From Voacanga thouarsii (lineage: Eukaryota; Streptophyta; Magnoliopsida; Gentianales; Apocynaceae), in contig JANUWF010001726.1 of assembly GCA_026120185.1 (NCBI GenBank), forward strand, positions 1,322,501 through 1,386,500: DNA of 64,000 bases. The letters are read 5' to 3'. The notes below the pieces were generated by a model, which was given only the letters and a program-made list of their open reading frames with translations, did no database searches and was not told the origin of the DNA. Of this stretch, positions 1 to 11,661 are shown piece by piece (the stretch's first letter is position 1; each line of letters opens with the position of its first letter). A program made the position numbers and the translations under genes.

Positions 1-227
1 ATAGTGGTTGGACGTTCAACTCTCACGGAGTTCGATCAAGAGGATTGCTAGATCACGCCTCAACTTGAAGAAGAAATTTTTTTTCTTCGGACGATCAAAG
101 AAAGGTAAAAAGCTGTTACCTTTGTTATCTTTATGTCTTATTTTCCACACATATGCAGATCTTGAAATGGTATCTCGTTTTATTCTTCCACTGCGCCGTA
201 TAGGATACATGTCCGAGATACCCAACA
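1..227 (+). repeat. 5' LTR of copia A, 3' end only
   Basis: Matches the last 227 bases of the 3' LTR at 7303-7529. It ends in ACCCAACA, directly before the primer-binding site. The 5' part of the LTR is outside the window. Confidence 0.92.
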
Positions 228-228
228 G

Positions 229-241
229 TGGTATTAGAGCC
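229..241 (+). other. Primer-binding site of copia A (initiator tRNA-Met)
   Basis: TGGTATTAGAGCC differs by one C-to-T change from TGGTATCAGAGCC, the usual copia site complementary to the 3' end of initiator tRNA-Met. It starts one base after the LTR end. Confidence 0.9.
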
Positions 242-615
242 ATGCTATGTGTGATTTACGGACATTGTTTTGGCATGAAAAACTGTTTTCATGTATTTGT
301 GTTTATCTTTGTTTGCTGTGAAAATTGTTTTCACTTGAGTCGAAATCATTTCGAGCATTATGGGTTGGGTCCGTAGCACAAAATGATTGTGTAAAAGTTA
401 CAGCGTATTTCGAAAAATGCTTTCTTTAGGTGCTGAGAATTTTCTGCAGAAAAATGTTTTCTTAAAAACATGCTAATTGCCTTCCGTTTCATCTTGTGAA
501 TTTGATTTTCTATTTTGTTTTGTTTAAACTAACAAATTGGTTGTTGTTTTGAGCTTCAAAACAGAAAATACTACTGAGAATTGTTCTCCCTAAAAATTTA
601 CAGAAGAAGAATTCA

Positions 616-815
616 CCAGAAATTGTTTCTGGAAAATTTTCAAAATTGCCGCCATTGTTCTGACTATAGCCGGCGTCGGCTTCGGCCTCCAAACCAGCAC
701 CGGTTCCGTGCTGTTTCACGAACATCCAGAAATTGTTTCTAGAAAGTTTTTCCTTAAAAATTAGAACACAGCCGGCGCCGGCTCTGGCTTCCAAACCGGT
801 GCCGGTTCAACTCTG
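616..815 (+). repeat. Two-copy tandem duplication, period about 110 bp
   Basis: Unit 1 (616-725) and unit 2 (726-about 815) both begin CCAGAAATTGTTTCT and both end in a GC-rich block of GCCGGCG...GGCTTC..CCAAACC...CCGGTTC. The GC content contrasts sharply with the AT-rich surroundings. Confidence 0.75.
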
Positions 816-919
816 TTTTGCACGTTCCTGCTATTTAAAAAAAAAAAAAATCCTGGAATAGAATTTTGAAAGAGAAAAATCTTATTTGATGAGAGGTGGT
901 AAAATAAAAATTTTTCCAA

Positions 920-935
920 GGGGGCGCTACCCCCC
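920..935 (+). other. GC hairpin in copia leader
   Basis: GGGGG, a CGCTA loop, then CCCCC(C) give a perfect 5-bp GC stem. A role in RNA packaging or dimer formation is speculative. Confidence 0.45.
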
Positions 936-2076
936 TGACCCCTGCCTGCTGATTGATTAGTGGGACCACCGTTTTTGTTGGCAAAGACGGAACCCTAAAG
1001 CATTTTCTCAAAATTAGTTTTGAGACAAACAATTTTATTTTTCAAAATAGTGATTTTAAAATTTTAAAATTAATATATTTTTCTAAAATATTGATTTTGA
1101 AATTTGTTTTATTTTTCCAAAATAATGATTTTGGAATAATAAAAATTATATGTTTATTTTGTTTAAGCATAGTCAATGGCATGAGGTGGATGGTTATGGA
1201 CTAAAACCAATTATATCTGTTTATGCATTTTACTGTTTTAGTTTTTTATGAAATAGGGCATGTGTGTCCTGCTTTCTCTAAAATTCTTGTGTAATTCTCT
1301 TCTCATCTAACTCCCCTCGAATGTAACTTGAGGTTTTCTCTCTTTAGGAAATTATGTAATTAGTTTACATAGGTTAGATAGGAGTAGACTTATTTTATTT
1401 TGGAGATGGCAACCAAAACAAGACGAGAAGGTAAGACATTCTATTTAAATCATTGATGAACACATAAGGTTAACTATATTAATTTATTTTATGGCTTAAA
1501 GAAATTAATTTAGGGTAAAGTCCATAACCATATCACGTAATCGTTTTATTACCATAATTATCAATTGTGTGATTTATTAATTTTTATGCATGTCATTCAA
1601 TGAAATCACTAAAAGGAACAAATCCCTCAATTAATATTAAACCTAATTCCTTCCGTTAATATAGTAAAAATGAGAGTCCTTTTTCGAGACCAGGTTGTTA
1701 GGCAAACCCAACCCTACTTGACATCGGGCATGTTCAAGCTATGGAATTAAATTTCTTTGGAATTAAATTCCTGATTAATGGGTCGGGTTTAACTAAATTC
1801 TTTATCCCGATTGGACAAACTCAAGCATAACGAAATTTAGAGAAAAAGTTGGGGTAGCCCAAAAGGCTTTAAGATTAAAAGTTGTTAATCACCCAATGAT
1901 CTGGTAGTTACATACGATGTAATTGGATACTAACCAATGAACTTAGGGGTGGCTTGTTGGGCAAACCCAAAGTTATTCTTGAGGAATTTGGATATCGGTC
2001 CACTAGGAAAGCTTTCAACGGGCTTTCTCGAATCAATAGTGGGGGCTATTAGTTTGAGTAAAATAGTGGAGTAAAA

Positions 2077-5000
2077 ATGCGTTTAACCGAATCAAACTAT
2101 CTCGACTAGTAAAAAAATTTGAGAATCGTTCTCAAATCGGAAAAGTTGCTCTACGTGCTAGATGCTCCTATTCTGCTACCACCAGCTCAAGATGCTCATG
2201 CTAATGAGCATACTGTCCACAAAAGGCACAAGGAGGATAGTGATACAACATCATGTATTATGCTGGCATCCATGACTCTCGAGTTGCAAAAACAGCACGA
2301 GCATATGGATGCTCAATCGATTATACTACATCTTCGAGAGCTGTTTGATGCCCAAGCCAGAACTGAGAGATATGAGATCTCGAAGCAACTATTTCGTTGC
2401 AAAATGGTAAAGGGTTCTTTTGTGGCCACTCATGGGTTGAAGATGCTGGGCTTGATAGAGAAGCTTGGATCTCTCGAGTTTGCAATGGATCATGACTTAA
2501 GTGTTGACTTAATTCTACAGTCTTTGCCTAATAGTTTCTCACAATTTGTGATTAACTATCAGATGAACAAGATTAAGTCCACCATTCCTGAGTTGATCAA
2601 TCTTCTCAAAACTGCGGAATCCTCCATGAAGAAGGATTCTAATGTAGTTTTAATGGTAGAATCTTCCTCTTCTATGAAGAAAGTTCAAAAGAAGAAGGCT
2701 CCCATGAATCCCAAAGGTGGTGTGAAGAAGAAGGACGTAGCTACCAAAGACCCATGCCATCATTGTGGGAAGATGGGCTACTGGAGGCGCAACTGCAAAG
2801 CCTACTTGGAGACCATTAAGGACAAGAAGCAGAACGGGAAGCTTACAAGCACTTCTACTTCTACTCGGGGTATATTTATGATTGAGATAAATACTGCCTT
2901 TAGAAATGAGATATGGGTATTAGATACCGGATGTGGATCTCATTTGTGCAATAACTTGCAAGGACTAAAGAGCAGTAGAAGGCTAGAGAAAGGCGACATG
3001 TACCTATGTATTGCAAATGGGGTAAAGGTTACTGCACTTGCTGTGGGGACATACGAGTTGAACCTGCCTTTGGGATTAATTCTAGAACTGCAATACTGTT
3101 ATTTCGTACCAGTTTTAATAAAAAACATAATCTCTGTTGCGTGTTTAGACTTCTATGGATTTCATTTGATATTTAAGAATAAATGTTGTTCTTTTTCATT
3201 GAATAAAATTCGTTATGGTTCAGCAACTCTGGTTAATGGTTTATATGTTCTAAACTTAGATAATCCAATTCTCAATATAAACAATAAGAAACCTAAAATA
3301 GATAACTCTAACACCTCTTACTTATGGCATTGTCGTTTGGGCCACAAAAACGAAAATCGTGTTTCTAAGTTACAGAAGCTTGGTGACTTAGGGTTATTTG
3401 ATTATGAATCATATAAAACATGTGAATTTTTTTACTAGGCAAAATGACTAAGACTCCTTTTCCAAGAAAAGGAGAACAGGTCAAGAAGTTATTAGAACTC
3501 ATACAATCTGATATATGTGGCCCAATGTCAATACAAGCAAAAGGAGGTTATAACTATTTCATAACCTTTATTGATGATTTCTCACGATACGAGTATTTGT
3601 ATTTAATGAAATACAAATTTGAGGTATTTGAAAAGTTCAAAGACTTCAAGAATGAAATAGAGAAACAACTTAGCAAAAGTATTAAGACTCTAAGATCTGA
3701 TTGAGGAGGAGAATACTTAAGCCAAGAGTTCTTGAGTTATCTTAGAGATAATGGGATATTATCTCAATAGACTCCACCACATACACCTCAACATAACAGT
3801 GTATCTGAGAGAAGGAATCAAACCCTTCTGGATATGGTATGGACAATGATGGCTTCGCAGACCTACCAAAATCGTTTTGGGGGCATGCACTAGAAACTTT
3901 TATTTATATACTAAACAGAGTTCCGACAAAAACGGTTGATTCTATCTCATTTGAGATGTTCTATGATAAGAAACCAAAGTTATCTCATTTGCAAGTATGG
4001 GGTTGTCCTGCATTTGTTAAAATGCCACAGTCAGACAAACTTGATAGTAAGTCTAACAAGTGTTTGTTTGTGGGATATCTAAAAGAATCTTTTAGATATT
4101 ACTTTTACCTACCCTCTGAAAATAAATTGTTTGTTTCGAAGCATGCCGTCTTCTTAGAAAAGGAGCACATGCTCAAAGGGGACAGTGGAAGTAAGATTGA
4201 ACTTAGTAAAGTTCATGAAGTTCAAACAAACAAGGATCAACCATCCAACCCCATATCTATTGAGAGAATAGATGAACCTTCTAATACACAAGAACCTCGT
4301 AGATCTAGTAGGATACATGTGACACCTGAGAGATATGGATTTCTCATAAGTGACCACAATGACGTATTGCTCATAGACGAAGATGAGCTTACTACCTACA
4401 AGAATGTTCTGAACAGTTAGAATCTGGCAAATGGCTTGAGGCCATGAAGTCAGAGATGGATTCCATGTACGACAACCAAGTATGTATGGACTTTGGTTGA
4501 TCCACCCAAAGGAATTAAACCATTGGGCGCAAGTAGATTTTCAAGAAGAAAACGGACATGGATGGTAACTTAGTTACCTATAAAGCATGTCTAGTGGCGA
4601 AGGGTTATCGTCAACAATATGATATTGACAATGATGAAACCTTCTCACCAGTAGCCATGTTAAAATCCATCAGGATACTCCTAGCTATTGCTATTCATCA
4701 TGATTATGAGATTTGGCAAATGGATATGAAAACAGCTTTCCTAAACGAAAATCTGACTGAGGAAGTGTATATGACACAACCTGAGGGTTTCATATCCAAT
4801 GATAGCACAAAGGTGTGCAAGCTACAAAGGTCCATTTATGGACTTAAACAAGCTTCTAGGAGTTGGAACATCCGTTTTGATGAAATAATCAAAGAGTTTG
4901 GTTTCATTTAAAACATGAATGAGCCTTGTGTATACAAGAAGGTTAGTAGTAGTGCAATCATTTTCCTATTGCTTTATGTAGATGACATATTGCTAATAGG

Positions 5001-5778
5001 AAATGATATACCTGTCCTGCAAACGGTTAAAATTTGATTGTCTAAACAATTCTCCATGAAAGACCTTGGAGAAGCAACCTATATTCTCGAAATAAGGATC
5101 TATGGAGATAGATCCAAAATGTTGCTAGGTCTTTCGCAGTCTACATACATAGATAAAATGCTAAAGAAGTTTAGTATAGATCAATCCAAAAAGGGATTCT
5201 TATTCATGTCACATGGTGTAAGCCTTTTAAAGTCGATGTCTCCCAAGACACATATTGAAAGGGATCACATAAGTAAGATTCTATATGCCTCGGCAGTTGG
5301 ATCTATCATGTACGCTATGATATGTACTAGGTCCGATGTATCTTGTGCTCTCAGTTTAACGAGCAGGTACTAATCTGACCCTGGTGAGGGTTCTTGGGCG
5401 GCTGTAAAGAATATCCTTAAGTACTTACGAAGGACTAAGGATATGTTCTTTGTATATGAAGAAGGTGATTTGAGTATAAACGGGTATACTGATGCCAGTT
5501 TTCAACCTGACAAAGATAATTTCAAATCACAATCTAGCTACGTGTTTACGTTGTGCGGAGGGGCAATAAGTTGGAAAAGTTCCAAACAAGAGATTATTGC
5601 TGACTCTACGACAGAAGTTGAGTACATGGCTACTTCTGAAGCAGCTAAGAAAATAAAGATAGAGGGAGTTCCCACGGATGAGAACATAGCTGACCCCCTT
5701 ACAAAAGCACTATCCCAAAAGAAACATGATTGTCATGTTGAGTCATTCGGTATTAGATATACGAATAATTGGCTCTAG
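2077..5778 (+). pseudogene. gag-pol: Copia A gag-pol polyprotein, broken
   Basis: Would encode the capsid and enzymes for retrotransposition. Reading starts at the ATG at 2077 (MRLTESNYLD) and meets two adjacent stops at 2107-2112. It is then open to 3438. In order: a UBN2-type Gag; a zinc knuckle at 2755-2796 whose His is Tyr (CHHCGKMGYWRRNC); a protease (WVLDTGCGSH); a pre-integrase finger (LWHCRLGH). A frameshift follows at about 3436. The integrase core has stops in LRSD*GGEY (3703) and SQ*TPP, and a second frameshift near 3840. RT has YVDD at 4975-4986. RNase H begins GYTDASF, but about 60 residues are missing after SEAAKK (about 5651), including the region normally carrying the CDN aspartate. 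The same deletion is found in copia G. Confidence 0.93.
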
Positions 5779-5782
5779 TGCT

Positions 5783-5792
5783 AGTGGGAGTT
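5783..5792 (+). other. Polypurine tract of copia A
   Basis: AGTGGGAGTT lies directly before the 3' LTR start (TGTTAG). This is the normal place and composition for the plus-strand primer. Confidence 0.85.
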
Positions 5793-7529
5793 TGTTAGTG
5801 TTGTGCCCTAGAGGCAATCACTTGTAAATTGTATATGACATATTTTCTTTTAATAAAAGACATTATTTATCTTACAGTTTCTTTGTTTACTTTTAAGTAA
5901 TATAACTATTCGATAAAGTCCCTAGTACAACACCGTGTTAAGGAAATCATGATAGAGATTATGATATGAGATTCCTACTACACTGTATAGTGTTAGTACT
6001 TAAATAGTCCCTAGTCGTAGTATTAATGAGATAGGACATCATTAATGCGTTAAGACTAGCATGTGTTAGACTTCCTGATTTGATCAGGCGGTGATTTTCA
6101 TATCCATGAATATTGAGATACTCAAAGTTAACACATGGATGATTGTTAATGGAACAAGTTCATTGGATGACCTAGCTATGAGATAGTCACATGGATAACT
6201 ATTTAATGCCAGTGATATAATCTCAATATAGCAAACGTACAAGTATCCTTCGACTTGAGATCTCCAAGGTACTTTGTTTACTGAGCATTGTACTTTGATT
6301 CCAATCTCTGGGGCTTGATCGAGAGACGCCTATGGGATGGATATTAGGTACATTGTGAGATAAACGAAAGTAGTTGAGGGGGTCAATAAAGGATTCACCA
6401 CTCCTAATAGTAGGGGCGAATATCTCATGGCCACTTATAGGAATTACTACTCGAGAAATCCTTGGCCAAGGCAATTATGTATTGGAAATAGTTCCAATTG
6501 ATACACATCTAGAGTAGTGGGTTCCTAGTACAAGTACTATTGTATTCAGACCAGAATTAATTCTAGAAGGAGTTGGCACTAATTCCGTACACCAAACCGA
6601 ATGAGATATTGTATGGTGAAAGGAGTTAATTGCACTGTAGTTTGTTATTGAAAGGTTCATATCAAGCCACTTGACTTCCTGGACTCTTGGGTGGTCATGA
6701 TGTGTTGCTAGATACTGCTCATGATATGGGAATATGGGTTTATTAATTCATTAATTAATAAACCAATTCTGATTAGAATTAATAGGATTAATTGTAATTA
6801 ATTATGGATTATCAATCTCAAAGACGTTTGGATTAATTCATATTCGCTACCAATTGGCTGAGAAACCTAACAGGTCACACATAATAGAGGATTATATACT
6901 CAAGATGTTATTTGATAACATAGTGGGGTTAATTGCAAGAAAGAGAAGTTATTGTGGCCAAATTATAATTAGTTATAATTAATGGTCCAAATTGTAATTG
7001 TGAGAACTTGATATTTCCAATTGCAATTAGGGAATTCTAACTGTTTTAGAATTTTGAGATTGGTGTATATTTGGAGCAGGATTTTTCATGTGATATAGAG
7101 TAACACTCAAAACCCTAGCTGATTGTGTGTTAGACACGAAAATAACTCCAAACCCTAAGGCACACAATTCCTCTTTTCTCTCTCTCTCACGATTGTTCTT
7201 GAGAAACCCTAGCCGCTATCTTTTTCTACTAGTATAGAAAATTTTGGTGCTTGAATATTCCTCTGTGTGGATTACTGTTAGAGATAATTACACACTGTGA
7301 TTATAGTGGTTGGACGTTCAACTCTCGTGGAGTTTGATCAAGAGGATTGCTGGATTGCGCCTCAACTTAAAGAAGAAAATTTTGTTCTTCGGACAATCAA
7401 AGAAAGGTAAAATGCTATTACATTTGTTATCTTTATGTCTTATTTTCCACACATATGCAGATTCTGGGATGGTATCTAGTTTTATTCTTCCGCTGAGTCG
7501 TATAGGATATGAGCCTGAGATACCCAACA
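5793..7529 (+). repeat. 3' LTR of copia A (1737 bp; type copy of the A-family LTR)
   Basis: Starts TGTTAGTGTTGTGCCC and ends GATACCCAACA, with TGTT/AACA ends. Further copies lie at 23576-25352 (-), 40728-43898 (+, interrupted) and 43899-45611 (-). The antisense strand carries long reading frames (about 6223-6660, interrupted once by TAA) that recur in the other copies. A CT-rich tract near 7172 is greatly expanded in the 23576 copy. Confidence 0.95.
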
Positions 7530-7590
7530 ATAGTGTGATTTTAGATAGTACGAGTTACACTAACCTAATTAGTGTGACCTTAGTGGATGA
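7530..7590 (+). pseudogene. Gypsy element I: protease start (fragment)
   Basis: Sixty-one bases between copia A and copia B that read SVILDSTSYTN and on to LVD. This is the active-site stretch of a Ty3/gypsy protease, with the Gly of the D-S-G motif replaced by Thr. The frame continues without a shift at 19794 once copia B and one copy of its GATGA duplication are removed (VDE, then LELK). It is therefore the same gene as the fragment at 19794-20957. Confidence 0.8.
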
Positions 7591-8786
7591 TGAAAAACCT
7601 TAGGGAGGGGGGGGGAGGGGAATAAGGTTTTTGGCAAACTAAAAATTTTCAAATCGTCTGATATACAGAATAATAATGATCATCAAGTTTCTTGGACCAA
7701 CTTTATGGTGACAAAGAAAGTTATCCAAGAACTCTTTGAGATATATTCAGATTCAAACTAAAGAAAGAAATACAAAGCAGTTAATGACATATGAAAAGAA
7801 ATAAGACACAGAATATATAGTGGTTTGATCTACCAAGATCTATGTCTACTACCTTAGACTCACACTTAAGGATTTTCAACCAGATTTCATTTACTCAACT
7901 TAATGAAATCAAACTGTACCACATGTAAGAGAGGGTCACCACACTTGGTTTTTCAAAACCTATTAATTAAACAATCATATCAAGGTTCACCCCAAGTGGG
8001 TTTTACTCCATAACCTTGTACTACAAAGGAGATTGAATATCAATAAAATAGTAAAAGCTCACTTGATTGAGCAGATGTTCACTAAGGTACAAAGTACAAA
8101 CACTTTTACCTTTGAGACAATATGAGTTCACTTTTAAGCACTTGATAAAAGGAGATTTTTGAAATATGTTGAACAATAGTGTTTCTTAGAAGAATGTCAC
8201 AAAAATCTTATGTCTAATCTTGTTTAGAGGCTTTTTATAGAGCCAAAAAGTGAAGTACCAACGGCTATAATTTTTCTGTTAAATTCAACCGTGTTTTGGA
8301 CTTAGATTTCAGACGACGATGGATCCAAAAATTAAGTCCAAAATAGTACTTTTTCAAGTAAAAACAATCCAACACATTTTATAGGATTTTAGACGAATCT
8401 TTTGATGCAAAGACATCCAAACTACTCAATCTAAAACTCTGAGATTTTCAAAACTTTGAAATCTTTTTCTTTGTGTGCTTCAAAGTAAAAATCAATTGAA
8501 TCAAAAGGTAAAGGGACATAGGAATTAATAAGAAATACTTTAATAACACTTTCTAGTCTAAAATTCTTCTATAAGGACTTCTTGGTATGCAACCTCATAT
8601 ATTTTGAACTTCTTTTTTTATCTTCCATACTTGAATTCCAATGCTCAAGAGTTGCTTATCAATCATATTTGAACACCTTAGAAGAACTGAGGTCAAACTT
8701 GTCCTATCACATATAAATTATACAAGTTAGTTCACATCAATGTTTGTCATAAGTCAAAACATAGGAAAAAGCCCATAGGGCTAACA
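7591..8786 (-). repeat. 3' LTR of element B
   Basis: On the + strand it runs TGAAAAACCTTAG...GGGCTAACA. It matches 18589-19788 along its whole length. The G run at 7605-7620 is longer than in the partner LTR. Confidence 0.94.
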
Positions 8787-8816
8787 ATCTCCCCCTTTTT
8801 GAGTGATGACAAACTT
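8787..8816 (-). other. Polypurine tract of element B with conserved flank
   Basis: On the - strand, AAAAAGGGGGAGAT directly precedes the LTR (TGTTAG). It is itself preceded by TTTGTCATCACTC, the usual Sirevirus context. A second module of the same kind is at 9901-9930. Confidence 0.88.
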
Positions 8817-8824
8817 GATAAAAA

Positions 8825-8826
<2 letters not shown>

Positions 8827-8862
<36 letters not shown>
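8827..8862. repeat. (AT)18 microsatellite
   Basis: Uninterrupted AT dinucleotides in the non-coding 3' region of element B. A second tract lies 98 bp further on. Confidence 0.95.
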
Positions 8863-8866
<4 letters not shown>

Positions 8867-8956
8867 AACAATAATTTATATAGAATGAGCATGTTGATTG
8901 AGAGAGATACGAATATTTTTTAATCACAATCGGACTTAAGGAGTGCTTATGAAATT

Positions 8957-8960
<4 letters not shown>

Positions 8961-8990
<30 letters not shown>
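8961..8990. repeat. (TA)15 microsatellite
   Basis: Uninterrupted TA dinucleotides. Like the tract at 8827, it is followed by AAAGAA, so the two may be copies of one locus within element B. Confidence 0.95.
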
Positions 8991-8993
<3 letters not shown>

Positions 8994-10113
8994 AATAAAC
9001 ATAGCTCAATAAGCCTATAACCTATCCTATCTCCATATCCTTACGATTATTCCAAAAGAGATAATGATTCAATAAATTTTGTAAAGGAGATATAGCAGGT
9101 AATTTAAACGATGAGATGCTTCCCCTTAATATTTATATATTTCAAAATGAGAGGAAAAACTGAAATCAATTTTGTACGTTCAAAACGTACGTCCAAAATA
9201 TTTGTGAAAGTATGTATAAAACCCTTATGGATGCGAGTTTTGGATGTTCAAAAAGTGTGTGCCCCAAACAGTATGAATCTTTAAAAAAATTTTGGATCAA
9301 GAAAGTATAAGTCTAAAACTCCCCATGACATACTGCATGGGATAATGAATTTTTCAGAATCTCAAAGAGTTTAACATAAAGAAAACATTCCTTCTGATCG
9401 AAAATTTTGTCATAGGATCATATCACATCTTATCTAATCTAAAAAATACCTTAAATATGAAGAGAGTACTTTTGATAAAAAGAAACATGATATCAAACTG
9501 ATGTTTAATTTTGGATAACAACAAACTAAAATCAAATATTATTAGCACAAAGTTTCATTCATGTAAGTTTGCAAAATGTATGCAAAATTTTAGCCAAAAA
9601 ATTATCTCATCATTCCAAGCAGAAAATCAGTTATAGCTAATCATTTCATTAACTTTCATTATATTAGTAATTGTCCCAATATTCCAAGCAGAAAAACTTC
9701 AGTAGTAGATTTCAGTAACTATCCCAAAAATACTTTCCAGACTATCAATTATCAGTTCAAGCAGAAAATTCTCAACCATTCATATCAGTTCATATTAGTT
9801 TCCAGCCATTCATATCAATCTAATATCTTCCTAGTTATTCAGATCAATATCAATTCAAGTAAAAACTTCACATCAGTCATATCAGTCTAATATCTTTTTC
9901 TTCTCCCCCTTTGTCATCAATCAAAAAGAGTAATAATAGAAAGAAAGCAGAAATAGAATATAGATAGATAGGAAATAGTCAGAATTTAAGCAATATGTAG
10001 AATGTAAGCAGTTATCCTTGTGCATAATTAAAGATAGAAAGGTAAATTGCTATTTTGCAAAAAGTAAATTGTTTATGATATCAATTGAAGATCATCCTAC
10101 CAAACTGGTCTTC
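8991..10113 (-). other. Non-coding 3' region of element B
   Basis: AT-rich stretch between the third ORF and the 3' LTR with no supportable coding sequence. Between 9610 and 9870 a short phrase around TTCAAGCAGAAAA recurs about four times with variation. The second polypurine-tract module is at 9901-9930. Confidence 0.6.
9901..9930 (-). other. Second (internal) polypurine-tract module of element B
   Basis: On the - strand the phrase is GATTGATGACAAAGGGGGAG followed by AA. It repeats the module beside the 3' LTR and lies about 180 bp after the end of the third ORF. Repeated polypurine tracts upstream of the 3' LTR are reported for Sireviruses. Confidence 0.7.
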
Positions 10114-11661
10114 TCAGGAAATGTTAATTGTTTCAACTTTTGATCCGGCACCTTTTTCTAAGTGCTGACCAGCAATCTTGTTGGATTTTCTTTTCACCAC
10201 AACATGCTTTTGTCTCTTTCCAGATGAGACATGTAGTTTAGAGGATGCAGAATGTGCTACAATTTCCTTAATCGGAGATTTTTTTGGGGTTTGCTCAGCA
10301 ACATGCTCTTCCTCCATGGCAGGCAGTTCAGTTTCTTTTTCAATGACCGGTTCTTCTCTTGTTTCCTTTTCTTAAGCAGACATTGTAGGAGTAGACACTG
10401 GTGCATCTATTTTTGCAATCTTTTCTACTGCTGTCAATCTATTTCCAAGACTTTGAAGCTCAGAATTGAGATTATCCAATTTCACAGCCAGTGAGTTGAT
10501 AGCATCCAATATACTCACAGATAATCTCTCATCCTTTTCTTTTCCCTTAGCAAAAGATTCTACCTGAGGATCATCTTCAAGCTTTCTTTTTGTTCCAATA
10601 ACAGGAACAAACTTTCCTTCTACTTTAATTTTCATCAAATTTTCTCTTTCTTTATCCTCAGTGTCTCTCAGCAGCTTCCATTCATTATCCATTCTCACAT
10701 AACCTCTTCTCTCAAAGGAGTCAAAGCTATAAACATTCATTTTTGTTGGATCACAAGGAACTGAATTTAAATCAACATGAAAATAACTGAACACTCTAGA
10801 TAACGGATTTCCAAAAGGCAAAGCTTTGCTTGATGTATTCCTTGATTGTAGCATTAATTTAGTAGCTAAAAACCTAAAGTTTATTTGCCTTCCCTTTGCC
10901 AAAGCCAACATGATTACCATTCGCAAAATGCTTATGGAGGTCTTATATCCGTAGCTCAGAACCACCATAGTGGAGACTATATGGTGCAAAATCCTTTCAA
11001 CTCCATTAAACCACTTTGTACTTCTGTTACTAGAATTCCCAAAACTCTTTCCTCCAGTAAAGATTTCCTCAAATTTTTCCAAATCAAAGATACCATTTCC
11101 CTCTAGAAATTTGTTCAACTCAAAATATTGAATTCCAGCATCCCTCACATCACAGATCCTATTTAGCAAATGGTGATCAAACTCAATATCTTTTCCTTTA
11201 ACTCTTGATACATACCATTGAATCATAAAACCTCCCCTAGTTTCCTCAAGAGGACCTTTTCTTAAATTAGTATAAAATTCCCAAACAAGTGGAGTAAATA
11301 ATTTCTCATCAATAGAAAGTAAACTACCCCATCCAATGTGTTCAAACATATCTAATACATTTAAAAGATTTAGAAAGGCCGAAGGATTAGCACGATATCC
11401 AGAGATAACTATTTTGTTCCTTAAAACCCAGTCATTATAATCAAATTCACATTTAGAGTTTATGAAACGAAGTACCTGATTTCCAGAACTCACTTATTTA
11501 AGAGAAGACTTTGATGAATCATAATGTGATGCCGAGAAGTTTAGTTCAGGGGAGACTTCTTTCCCTTTTGCTTTGCTTGAAGTTGAACCCTTCTTCTTCA
11601 TCTTCGGAGACATTTTGTGCACCTTCTTGGGTTTTGGTACAGAAGATTTCATTTTCGCCAT
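10114..11661 (-). pseudogene. Third ORF of element B: envelope-like / 'putative plant transposon protein' type
   Basis: A 516-codon frame downstream of pol, starting at the ATG at 11661 (MAKMKSSVPKPKK). It contains only two stops, TAA at 11494 and TAA at 10372, and no frameshift. A Lys/Ser-rich N-terminus is followed by a domain with LVWEFYTNL and YVSRVKGKDIEFD, a pattern I recognise from the putative plant transposon protein domain in Sirevirus third ORFs. There follow a region rich in hydrophobic helices, a likely coiled coil (LAVKLDNLNSELQSLGNRL) and a basic, Ser/Lys-rich tail. No clear signal peptide or transmembrane segment is visible, so 'envelope-like' rests on position only. Its function is unknown. 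Confidence 0.72.

Larger units (their letters stand above)
242..2076 (+). other. Untranslated leader of copia A
   Basis: About 1.8 kb between primer-binding site and Gag start. I see no coding region. It contains a 110-bp tandem duplication (616-815), a small GC hairpin (920-935) and long AT-rich tracts. Primer-binding, packaging and dimer signals would be expected here, but none can be identified from sequence alone. Confidence 0.7.
1..7529 (+). mobile_element. Ty1/copia element A (5' LTR cut by window edge)
   Basis: LTR retrotransposon on the + strand. It comprises the end of the 5' LTR (1-227), a primer-binding site, a long leader, a broken gag-pol (2077-5778), a polypurine tract and a complete 3' LTR (5793-7529). 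The LTR runs from TGTTAGTG to ACCCAACA. Bases 1-227 match 7303-7529 at roughly nine positions in ten by eye. The order protease, integrase, RT, RNase H is that of copia. The right target-site duplication would be ATAGT (7530-7534); the left copy is outside the window. The element lies in the protease region of gypsy element I, whose reading resumes directly after 7529. Confidence 0.93.

Noticed and set aside
10178..10494. Cys/Phe-rich + strand ORFs at 10178-10375 and 10252-10494
   Set aside because: They are the complement of the Sirevirus third ORF tail.
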